Positions 45,935 to 55,839 of a stretch of DNA of 64,000 nt are shown here, piece by piece. Below the pieces are notes generated by a model. The model searched no databases. It had not been told where the DNA came from and saw only the letters and a program-made list of their open reading frames with translations. Positions within the stretch are counted from its first letter, which is position 1. Every line of letters starts with the position of its first letter. Source of the stretch: Nageia nagi (lineage: Eukaryota > Pinophyta); the NCBI GenBank assembly GCA_050084985.1, contig JBITNC010000001.1, forward strand, positions 120,404,001-120,468,000, read 5' to 3'. Position numbers and translations under genes: made by a program.

Positions 45935-47961
45935 GGCACCTTAGAGGATTTTTGGGGTTGACAGGGTATTATCGCAAGTTTGTTAAGAATTATGGGCGAA
46001 TCGCCGCACCTCTAACAACATTACTAAAGAAAGATGCATTTTCTTGGACTCTAGAAGCAACTAAGGCCTTTGAAAATCTTAAAGAAGCAATGTGCAAAGC
46101 TCCTGTATTAGCTACACCAGACTTCACAAAAACTTTTATTGTGGAATGTGATGCCTCAGGAAATGGCATTGGTGCTGTTTTAATGCAAAATGGAAGACCC
46201 ATTGCCTTTGAGAGTCGTCCAATAAAGGGAAAGAATTTAAACAAACCTATTTATGAGAAAGAAATGATGGCAATACTACATGCCTTGAAGAAATGGCGTC
46301 CTTATCTAATGGGAAGGCACTTCAAGGTCAAAACAGATCATGATAGTCTTAAATACTTCTTAGAACAAAGACTATCTTCAGAAGAGCAACAAAAATGGGT
46401 CACAAAAATGTTGGGTTATGATTTTGAAATCATTTATAAGAAAGGGAAACAAAATGTTGTGGCAGATGCACTATCAAGAAAGGATGAGGATGTTGAGGCA
46501 TTGATATGTGCAATTTCAATTCTCCAACCTGAGTGGATAATTGAAGCAAGGGATGAATGGAGGAATGATGAGAAGGTGTGGACACTCATTCAAAAGCTGC
46601 AGCAAGATCCTAGTGTGTCTGATACATTCAGTTGGAAAAATGATTCTCTATGGTACAAGGATCGCTTATATTTATGTAAGAACTCAAAACTAAAACAAAA
46701 AGTTCTTTTGGAATTACACTCCTTTCCTCTAGGAGGACATTCTGGAGTTTTAAAAACTTACCACAAAGTTAAGAAGGAATTTTTTTGGGATGGCCTTAAA
46801 TCTGATATCCAAAAGTTTGTGGCAGAATGTTTGGTTTGCCAACAAAATAAAGTTGAAACAATCAAGACCCCAGGTCTTTTACAACCATTAACTATTCCAA
46901 GTCAGCGTTGGGAGGAAGTCTCAATGGATTTTATCACAGGTCTACCCAAGTCTGAAGGAAAGAGTGTCATCATGGTGGTTGTTGATAGACTTACCAAGTA
47001 TGCACACTTTTGTGCACTATCCCATCCCTTCAAAGCTAGTATAGTTGCTACTGCATTCATGGAGACTGTTCAAAAATTACATGGAAACCCAAAGATTATT
47101 GTAAGTGATAGAGATCCCATTTTCACTGGTAATTTTTGGACAGAATTATTTTCTTGTCTAGGTACTCAATTGGCTCATAGCTCATCTTATCATCCTCAAT
47201 CTGATGGGCAAACTGAGATAGTGAACAAATGTTTGGAAGGATATCTTCGTTGCTTTGTATCTGATAAACAAACACAATGGGTCAAGTGGTTATCTTTGGC
47301 AGAATGGTGGTATAACACTTCCTTCCATACCGCAACAAAAATGACCCCATTTATGGCACTTTATGGATATCATCCACCATCCATCACATCCTATTTAAGA
47401 GACAAATCAAAGGTTCAAGCAGTGGAAGATCACATAGAGCATCAGCAACAAGTTCTCCAACTCTTAAAGGATAACCTGACTTTGGCACAGAATAGAATGA
47501 AACAACAAGCGGATCAACATCGTAGTGAAAGAAGTTTTGAAGTGGGTGATTGGGTATTTTTACGACTACAACCATACAAACAGATGTCCCTTAGGCAATC
47601 TAAGAAGGATAACAAACTATCTCCCAAGTACTATGGGCCTTATAAGGTGTGGCAAAAGATTGGTAGTATGGCATACAAATTAGAGCTTCCAACTTCTTCG
47701 AGAGTACACCCAGTTTTTCATGTTTCATGCTTAAAGAAGGTTATCGGTGACAAGATCTCAGTTCAAACTACACTTCCAGAACTCGATGAGGAAGGGAAAA
47801 TTATATTGGATCCAGAAGTAATCACTGAATCAAGAATCCGAAAGCTAAGAAATAGATCAATTTCAGAGTATCTCATTAAGTGGAAGAACCTACCTGCTGA
47901 AGATTCCACATGGGAAGATGAGAATTTTCTACAGAAGCATCCAGAACTACTCAAACATTGA
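45913..47961 (+). CDS. Chromovirus RNase H-integrase-chromodomain frame
   Basis: 682 codons, open from 45913 and continuing the upstream polyprotein in the -1 frame. The ATG at 45913 is unlikely to be a real start. RNase H: ECDASGNGIGAV near residue 76 and TDHDSLKYFLEQ near 140. Integrase: HHCC zinc-binding end finishing CLVCQQNK, then the catalytic triad with MDFITG (about 337), SDRDP (about 398) and DGQTE (about 434); the last two acidic residues are 35 apart, as expected. The C-terminus carries a chromodomain (about 632-680: ISEYLIKWKNLP, DSTWEDE), which in this family can bind modified histones and steer integration. Stop TGA at 47959-47961, 28 bases before the 3' LTR. Intact except for the upstream frame change. 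Confidence 0.93.
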   Translation: METSQTLRHLRGFLGLTGYYRKFVKNYGRIAAPLTTLLKKDAFSWTLEATKAFENLKEAMCKAPVLATPDFTKTFIVECDASGNGIGAVLMQNGRPIAFESRPIKGKNLNKPIYEKEMMAILHALKKWRPYLMGRHFKVKTDHDSLKYFLEQRLSSEEQQKWVTKMLGYDFEIIYKKGKQNVVADALSRKDEDVEALICAISILQPEWIIEARDEWRNDEKVWTLIQKLQQDPSVSDTFSWKNDSLWYKDRLYLCKNSKLKQKVLLELHSFPLGGHSGVLKTYHKVKKEFFWDGLKSDIQKFVAECLVCQQNKVETIKTPGLLQPLTIPSQRWEEVSMDFITGLPKSEGKSVIMVVVDRLTKYAHFCALSHPFKASIVATAFMETVQKLHGNPKIIVSDRDPIFTGNFWTELFSCLGTQLAHSSSYHPQSDGQTEIVNKCLEGYLRCFVSDKQTQWVKWLSLAEWWYNTSFHTATKMTPFMALYGYHPPSITSYLRDKSKVQAVEDHIEHQQQVLQLLKDNLTLAQNRMKQQADQHRSERSFEVGDWVFLRLQPYKQMSLRQSKKDNKLSPKYYGPYKVWQKIGSMAYKLELPTSSRVHPVFHVSCLKKVIGDKISVQTTLPELDEEGKIILDPEVITESRIRKLRNRSISEYLIKWKNLPAEDSTWEDENFLQKHPELLKH

Positions 47962-47989
47962 GGACAATGTTTTCTGAAGGAGAGGGGCA

Positions 47990-48276
47990 TGTTAGGTCCC
48001 TATACATTATATTGTTAGGTCGGCTATGGTTATTGTTATTTCCTTGTTTATTATTGTTATGTCGGCTAGTGTCCTTTCATTATAGTAGCAACCCTTGGAC
48101 TCCTATATATACCAAGGAGATATTATCATTTGGGGTGTGGATTGTTTTGTAGTTGATGTGATGTAAAGGAGGTTGCCCCCTCGAAGTGGCTTATTGTTAC
48201 AGATTTTATCTCTTATTCAAGGCTTGAGCACTTTCTCTTGTGATTTTATGCTATCTTGGGAACTTTGTTCATAACA
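47990..48276 (+). repeat. 3' LTR of the young chromovirus
   Basis: Identical, base for base by eye, to 42101-42387. Preceded directly by the polypurine tract and followed by the duplicated target ATGAG. Confidence 0.95.
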
Positions 48277-48680
48277 ATGAGTGAAATTACAAACATAAAC
48301 AAGAATGTAGCGATGAGCGAATTAGCGAATAATCAAATGATGAACATACATGCAAACTTACAAAATAATAAATGCATAATATAGATAGACAAATCAATTT
48401 GCAATCCTTCAAATGATCTTCAATTGATAATCATTGTATTAGATTGAAATGATTATTAGCCCATGATTACCTCATGATCCCATAAGTCATCAAATGGTGC
48501 CTTTATATATGATACAAGTTTACATGACTTTGATATTTTGACCCATTGTATATTCCATAAGGTTTAAATACATGGCCTACACCTCTTTTATACATTTTTA
48601 ATCCCTTTTTTAAATAATACATTGTTAAGGGATTAAAATGATTTATTAAATACATAAAGGTTCATTTTGAAGCATCTACA

Positions 48681-49330
48681 GAAGGGTTACATTGAAAGGG
48701 CCTATGAATTGTTTGATAAAACATCTTATTGAAGCATAGTCTCATGGAAAATGCACAAAACACATACATTGTAAGAACCTAGTGAATCATTAGACTAAAT
48801 GCCTCATTGAAGAACAATATCATGGATCTCAATGAACACAGGATATACACAAAATTAATACATTGAAAGGAGCTTACAAATTATTTGACATAAGCTACAT
48901 CAAAATGCAATCTCATGGGCCATAAGGACCATAATATTTACACAAAATGGATATGTAAGAAGAGTTTTCTTAGTGTTAACAAAATTCCTCCTTGAGATGC
49001 CATTACATGGGCATAGTATACACAAAAAAAATTATATTATAAATATATGTTTGATGCTAAAAAGATACCTCCTTGATATGTCATTACATGGGATTAGTAT
49101 ACATAAAAATGAACATATTATAAACATCTATTTGATACTAACAAAAGTTCTCCTTGAGATGCCATTACTTGGGTGAATGTGGACAAATGGGTACACTATA
49201 AGGACCTATGAATCACTAGACAAAATTTCTCAATTAAGTGCAATTTTCATGGAAGAGGGGTTAATGTATGTTTTAATAGAATACCTCATGGATTGCACAA
49301 AATGAATTCATTGAGAAGGGTACATAGGCA
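48681..49330 (+). pseudogene. PPR-protein pseudogene, second part
   Basis: Continues the repeats of 41490-41877 after the nested insertions. It reads GYIERAYELFDKTSY.SIVSWK (about 48690-48760), RTISWISMNTGYTQN (about 48815-48860), QNAISWA..TIIFTQNGYVRRVF (about 48900-48975) and two or more weaker units to about 49330, one giving the open stretch 48973-49176. All units are decayed by stops (several at Gln or Trp positions) and indels. No E or DYW C-terminal domain is seen. Confidence 0.65.
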
Positions 49331-52110
49331 CCATTAGTAGAACCAAACTCTACAACCCTCTACTCACATTCTTTTAGCATGTTTCATCATGGGAATTCTA
49401 GAAGGATGTGTATACACATATCAAGAGAAAAGGAAATGATCTTACATTGAATATTATGATCAAATTAAAGGTAAAAGCTATTTCCATGAATTAGCAAGGA
49501 AATGCACCTGTGACCATCATTTCAACTCAATTTTTTTTCTTTTAGAATAAATGGTTCACTTCCTTTAACATTAATGTATGTATAAAATTTACACTATTTG
49601 GTCAGATGTAATCAAAACCAAAACAAAGAAAATAATCAATATAAAATAAATTGTTTCCACATTTAGATAAAGTATACCCTATGCTTCACATGTTAATGTA
49701 TTATACCATTATGTCTCTAAATGGTACAAGATAATGAAAGATTAAAATAGCAAAAACCTTATAGCACTTCATAATTTAACAATCCTAAATAAAACTCAAG
49801 TTTTTTGACTAAGCATTTAGCACTAGGGGCTAAATGGCTAGAAAAGCACCTATAATATAAAATTGAATAATGGAGGAAAGGTGAACTCCTTGCTCCATAG
49901 GACTCAGAATATATTAAAGTGAGATGTGTCTCTTTTTCCTTAAGGTTCCTAGTTATTTATAGCTAAAGGTTGCTATAATATATCCAAGAAATATGACTAT
50001 TCATTCAACTAATATATTTTATTTATGGGGTGTAGAAGTTTTATTTTTTTTATGGTAGCACTTAGGCAATTTATTTGTAAGTGTTATATCTGACAAGATA
50101 ATTTGGACTCTTCATATTAAGCTACAAAATATTTCCAATAATTTCATACACCTAGCATAAGCAAACAAGTTATGCAGGGATGACCTCTCTATTATTTTTG
50201 CAAAACCCCAAAATAACCTTATAACCTCCATAAAATGAAAAATAATCCTTTAGCCCTTATTTTTTTTATTTTCACCTAAATCTACAAAAATCCTTGGTGA
50301 AATTTCAAATTCAAATAATTTGAATATTCCTTGCATCATTCAAAATAATCAATTAATTTCCTAAGCATATACCAAAATGCATATCATATCTTTAACACTC
50401 ACATTTACCTACGATGATCACTTCATTGTACAAAGTAAATTTATTAGTGCCCACACACATATACAACATCAAAATTGAATATTATGAGCAATAATTATGG
50501 TATGCATCTATATGATCTATGAAGATCCTTATGGTTGTCAACAAATTAATGCTAATCATTTCCTCATTTTTACCAATATGTTCTTATAACCAACTCATCC
50601 TTGGTTCCCTGGGGTCTCCTATCTAACTCCCTTCCTAAGTCAAACTATAACTTGTATCATAAGAATCTCAAAGTCAACATCAAATTGATACAAAAAATAC
50701 ATATATGCATTCAAAATTAATCATATGATAGCATAAATATTTTCAATCACATTCAAATTCTCTAAAGCATTTGAGTCTTACTAGGTGCAAATTGGGTAGG
50801 TTTTTACATAAATATCTCTTTATACATGCAAGAAATCTCAATGCATATCATTGCTACAAGTCTATACAGTTCATTTTCTAGAGTACCCACAAAATGTATT
50901 CTAAACATATGCAAATATGGTAATAAAAATACAAAAATAACTTTAAATTTAGGCATTATATTTTCCTCTATAGGGTAATTTTCATGGTTGAAAAAAAATT
51001 CATTTTCCTTGGTAAGGTAATTGTATTAATAAACACAAAACTTTGAAGCATGTTGGCCTTAGTGAGGTTAGAAAACTCACTTGCATCCAGAGAATGATGA
51101 CCTCCAACTTTAGTCTTTGTGAACGAATGACAATCGAGCTCATCTTGAAACTCAAAACTGACACCTACATCAAATGAAATGAAACTATGGGATTAATTAT
51201 ACAGAGAGAAACCCGTAGTGATAATTAATTATCAAACATTCTAATATCAACATTAAAATAAACTCTTCCAATAGCTTACAAAATTTATTTTAGCAAATAC
51301 AATGAAGTTTATTATTGTTAACTTACTTTGGGCAATATTCGAGTAGCCTAAGCAAGAAAAGATAATAAGAATAATCTTTTACAATCTATAATCTATAAAA
51401 AGCATATTAAATAAATATCATTTTAGTAATACATAATATATAATACTCCTATATTTTGATTACAACATAAAGATAAATTGAGTATCAATTAAAGTTAGAT
51501 TGAATCCAAAGAATGGAAATCTACATTCTAAGAACAATGTAGAATAAGATGCAGATAGTTTACTTGGAAAATAATACCACTAAACCATATTACATTATCA
51601 ATTGCTTGGATCTTCTGCTACATGTTCATAAAAATATTATTTTAGATTGAAATCCAAACATATTGTTGAGCCATTACATAATTGCATGAAATTAAGAATA
51701 GTTTTGTGTCATAAGGCATAAACAAATACCTTTATTATTTGAGTACAAAACATATATAATAGGATTGATTATATAATATGGTTGTATATCAACATACCTT
51801 CAATATAGCCACCTTTAAAGTTAGCCTTTCAATCTACCTGATCATCTAAGTTATCTTTATCATTGTAATTTGAAATTTTAGAAATATTTAGTTCTATATT
51901 AATTTCAACATTGGACTTTTCTTATGGTATGGAACAATTAGTAAAAGCTTTATCCAATTTATCATGGTAACACCTCCAAATATATAAACAATTCAAAATC
52001 AATATAACATTTGAAATAACAACCTTAAATTTCAATGCTTATTATTTGCCATCAATTTAATTATAATGATGTTCCTTGTTATGATAGAGCTTCAAATCCT
52101 TGTAGGGAGC
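49331..52110. other. 2.8 kb AT-rich DNA without recognisable genes
   Basis: All frames are broken. No domain, LTR pair or RNA gene recognised. Confidence 0.4.
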
Positions 52111-52607
52111 TATTGGAATGTATAATGCATTATTGTAAAGGTTTTGTAATAATCTTCTATGTAAATTTACTAATATTTAAAGGTATCATTTTATACTTAA
52201 GTATTTAAGTGAATATGATAATGTAACTTATCTTGCACTCCATGTCATGAGCATGCCCCTTGGGTAAAAAGGAAAGCATGTCATGTTTTTGTACATTGGG
52301 TAAAAGGGTGATCCAAAGAGGGATTTTGGCCTATAAATAGAAGGCTCCCTCTTTGGATCACACACCAATTTGTGAAGTAAAGCTATGCTAGAGGATAGTG
52401 GTTAGGAGTTGAGTTTAGAAAGATTGTAAGAGTTCATATTTGATATTAAGTGAGATCTAGTTAGTGGATGTACTCCTAGTTGGAGGAACCACTTATATCT
52501 TGAGTTATCTTTGTGAGATTGCTTTGTGAGTTTGTTAGATGTGAATTGTGTTCTTTCATGTGATCTTAGGAGTTTAGAGTTGTTCATGTTATAGTTCAAT
52601 TCTCACA
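52111..52607 (+). repeat. 5' LTR of copia copy 2
   Basis: 497 bp, starting TATTGGAATG (TG mutated to TA) and ending TTCTCACA. The TATA box CTATAAATAG is at 52331-52340 and the near-palindrome at 52167-52211. It is followed by TT and TGGTATTAGAG, a slightly changed initiator tRNA-Met primer-binding site at 52610-52620. Confidence 0.85.
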
Positions 52608-53508
52608 TTTGGTATTAGAGATCCTTGGAAGCTCCTCTTCACATCCTTGGTGTGGAAGCTCTTCTTCTTGGTCTTCATCTCATTATTGAGTTAAAATTCA
52701 AGACAAGGTATATTCTCCTTCATTTGTTTGTCTTATGGCATATTTCACAAATGTTATTAAAATATTTTTCTAAGTATGTTAGTCATTTTTTTTAAATATA
52801 TGTGAGAATTTTTTTTAAATTAAAAAAAGGGGGAAGCAATATATTATGAAGAAATTTTTGTTTACTAACACTTCCTATTGCTAGTTCTAAGTTAAATTGC
52901 TTGTTATATTGCTCTAATTTTAAATTTTTTTTTAAAGAGGGAAGGTTTGAATACCAATCTATGTATATAGTTTTTCTATCTTAGGGAAAGATAATTTTTT
53001 TCTTTCCTAACTTTGTGAAGAAAAATACATTTTCAATATATATATATATACAAAAATAATGATACTGTATTCTTTAGTTCAAATAGAGGATTTCTTTCAA
53101 ATACATAAAAATAATAATACATGTATTATTGTTTTTCTTTGAAATATTTTTTTTCCCAAAAAATAAAACATCAAAAGGGAGAGGGAGCTACCTTTTTTTT
53201 GAAAGGAATTTACATCTAATATTTCTTTCAAATGCAAAAGTTTTAATTATTTAATACAAGGCATAGTACCATAAAGTTGAGGGCCAACTTTAAAAGTTTT
53301 TTTTTGGAAATATATCACCAAGTGTTTTGATCCACCTATTTTTTTTAAAAACCCTTTGAGGCTAACCTTGCACCTTTATCGATGTGGCTAGCTTTTGAAA
53401 CCCCCATCACTGGTGTACCCCAAGTAATTTTTTATTGTTGGCTTTGTAACCTCTAGCCACTCTTCTCTACTTTCCTTATGCATTGGCACTTGGACCCTCC
53501 ATGTGTCC

Positions 53509-53683
53509 CTTCTTTGGTCTCCACTTGTGCCCTTCATGTGCCCCTTCTTTGGCCTCCACTCATGCCCTTTACGTTCCCCTTGTTTTCCCTCCACTCATAC
53601 CCTCCATGCACCCCTTCTTTGGCCTCCACTCACACCCTTCATGCACCCCTTCTTTGACCTCCACTCATGCCCTTTGCCCTAAA
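53509..53683. repeat. 35-bp tandem repeat, five copies
   Basis: Units start at 53509, 53544, 53579, 53614 and 53649, exactly 35 apart, with core CTTCTTTGGCCTCCACTCAT. Pyrimidine-rich on the plus strand. Because 35 is not a multiple of three, the encoded peptide would change frame each unit, which argues against a protein function. Confidence 0.85.
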
Positions 53684-54389
53684 GTTGACCTCTACCTCCT
53701 ATCACCCAACCCTAGCATCTATTGCTTGACCCCTCCACTCTGCCTAACCCTTGTGGCTACCATTACCTTGCATGGCTATTGGCCTCCTTCACCTATGTCT
53801 CATATACTCTCCCTCACTGCTAGCATGTAATTTTTTACTCTCCTTGTATCTTCTTTGCTCTTCCAAATGGTTGTTGAGCATTATTATTTTTTACCTTGGT
53901 ATTTACTTCTATTTCTTCAAAAATAACTATGGTTGTTGGGCATTTATTTCCTTTTTTTCTTTTCAAGTCATCTTCTTAAATATTCTCAAACCTATAGCAT
54001 ATACTCAATGTCCTTCTAGTTATGACTTTGACTTGAACCTTAAGTAAAATCTTGCCTTGTCCTTTTGAATTTTTATGCAATTTCTTTAGTGAACCTCTAA
54101 CTTTGGAGGAATTTTTTAAGGGTAAAATTTGTTCACCTAAATTTTAAATACCTTGATTAAAAATAATCATAAACTTAGGTTTTTTTTTTCTCATTTTTTT
54201 GCTAAAGTAATTACTGAGGTATTATTGAAGGGGATCCTTGTTTTAAGTAAAGAGGGATGGAATATTTAGGTATTTCTTTACTTAATTTTTATTTTATGCT
54301 TAGAATATTTATCTTGGAAACCTTATGGATATGGATATTATACTTAATTGTTTAAAGGTTGCTTATTACTTTTTTTTTTTTTTAAGTTA

Positions 54390-54980
54390 TGTTGCATATT
54401 CTTTAAGTTAAAATGATGCATGTTTATGCTTAGTACTTAAACTTTTAAGTTTAAATATTGCATGTCTATTTTTTGATAACTTATACAAATAGGATAATGC
54501 ATGTTTTTTTTTTGTTAATACATGATAAGTATTTTTGCAAAATAATAGATAAATGCAAATTGAGTTAATGCTTAGAGCTTAAATTTTTTTAAGTTAATGT
54601 TTGCTACTTAAAAGTTAAATGCATGCTTAGTACTTCAATTTTTTAAGATGAAAGATGTATTTCTTTACTTAAGAATTGTTAAAAAGTGCATATTTTTTAC
54701 TTAGATGCATTCTTTTAATTTAAAATGATACATGCTTAAGATTAGTACTTATGCTTAGTACTTAATTTTTTGCATGCCTAATACTTATTTGTTAAGTTAA
54801 TGCATGCTTATGTGTAAATGATGCATGTTTAGTACTTAAATTTTTAAGTTAATGATACATGCTTAGAAATTAATTTTTTATGGTGATGCATGCTTAAGGA
54901 TTTAAATTTTTTAAGTTGGATGCTTAAGACTTATATTTTTTAAGTCAAAATGCATGTTTGTTACTTAAATTCTTAAGTTA
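54390..54980. repeat. Field of degenerate A/T-rich repeats
   Basis: A dozen or so variants of ATGCATGCTTAGTACTTAA followed by a T run and AAGTTAA, at irregular spacing. The section ACTTAAATTTTTAAGT is nearly self-complementary, and GCATGC/ATGCAT are palindromes. Confidence 0.65.
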
Positions 54981-55839
54981 TGAAGATTTTTGCTTCCTTA
55001 TCCAAGAATGGAATGAACTTGTACAAATAAGGAATGATGTAAATTTGTCCTTTAAGGGTTGGTAAACAAAACCCATTGGACACTTAGGTTTCAAAAATTG
55101 ATGATATTGTTACTCATGCTCTTATTTACTTCATGTTTTGTATTTTGATTTATTTTCTTATGCAAAGAAAATTGCAAATATTGAAATGAGCAACCCTCTA
55201 AAATGAACACATTCGCACGTACATTCTACAACATGACTTATTTGGGGACCCACAAGGTGAGGATAGGAAAACTAAAGCTTTTAGTATGATGCTACAAATG
55301 GTGAAAATTCTATACTTCTCAATTGCCCCTAAGTCTTCTGTTGGTCTAGACATAACTCCAATAGGTGGATAGGCATGTGTGTAGTGATACCACATGTCCA
55401 CATGTCCATTAAGGTATTATCTTGATAACCTAGGAGGACCACTTTTAACCTAATAAAAATTAATAATTTGGCCAATCCAATTAATTTCATAACCTTGAAA
55501 AATAGTAGGTACTTCTCTTTCTCCTTGTAAGAAAGTATAATACCTACCAAGGTGAACTAGTTACAGATTGATAGTACCTGGGATCCACCTTGTAGGCATC
55601 TGAGTGAAGACCTAATTTTAGATAATAAAATAAGCCTCAACAATATCACTCTACATATATGGTTCATGAGATGAGAAATGTATTTGGGTACTTGGGTTGT
55701 ATATTCTTTGAGTTGTAAAAAATTTGCACTTATGGAAGAATTCAAGCATGCCTTAGTTGTTTATTATATCATGTATTTCTTACTTGGTTAAAATTTAACA
55801 TATAATGTTATTTTTTGAACCACATGCTTTTTTTCACAT

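Larger units (their letters stand above)
42101..48276 (+). mobile_element. Young Ty3/gypsy chromovirus, complete
   Basis: LTRs 42101-42387 and 47990-48276 are identical over all 287 bases, with target duplication ATGAG at 42096-42100 and 48277-48281. Primer-binding site TGGTACCAGAGC (initiator tRNA-Met type, one change) starts at 42390, and polypurine tract GAAGGAGAGGGGCA ends at 47989. The internal frame gives Gag, protease, reverse transcriptase, RNase H, integrase and a C-terminal chromodomain, the order of plant chromoviruses. The only visible lesion is one frame change near 45930. Identical LTRs mean very recent insertion. Confidence 0.96.
41878..48680 (-). repeat. LTR-like element (about 622 bp), split by the chromovirus
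   Basis: Ends are TGTAGATG at 41878 and CATCTACA at 48680, an 8-bp inverted repeat with LTR-type TG/CA termini. The flanks are GAAGG at 41873-41877 and at 48681-48685, a 5-bp target duplication. Removing the chromovirus (42101-48276) and its duplicated ATGAG leaves about 622 bp. Minus orientation is likely: TGTATAAAAGAGG near 48580-48592 would be the TATA box, and the start resembles the LTR at 1052-1750. It is therefore probably a solo LTR; a non-autonomous element with short inverted ends is the alternative. Confidence 0.65.
52608..55839 (+). other. Long leader of copia copy 2
   Basis: The first 110 bases match copy 1's leader. It then holds A/T runs (52740-53350), a pyrimidine-rich part with a 35-bp tandem repeat (53380-53830), a field of short A/T-rich repeats (54390-54980) and a segment (55200-55750) with partly open frames on both strands that I cannot assign. 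3.2 kb is long for a copia leader, so part may be captured or inserted DNA. Confidence 0.5.

Noticed and set aside
42101-48276. Endogenous pararetrovirus or crop virus copy
   Set aside because: Flanking LTRs, integrase with DDE triad and chromodomain, and no movement or envelope-type gene identify a plant LTR retrotransposon.
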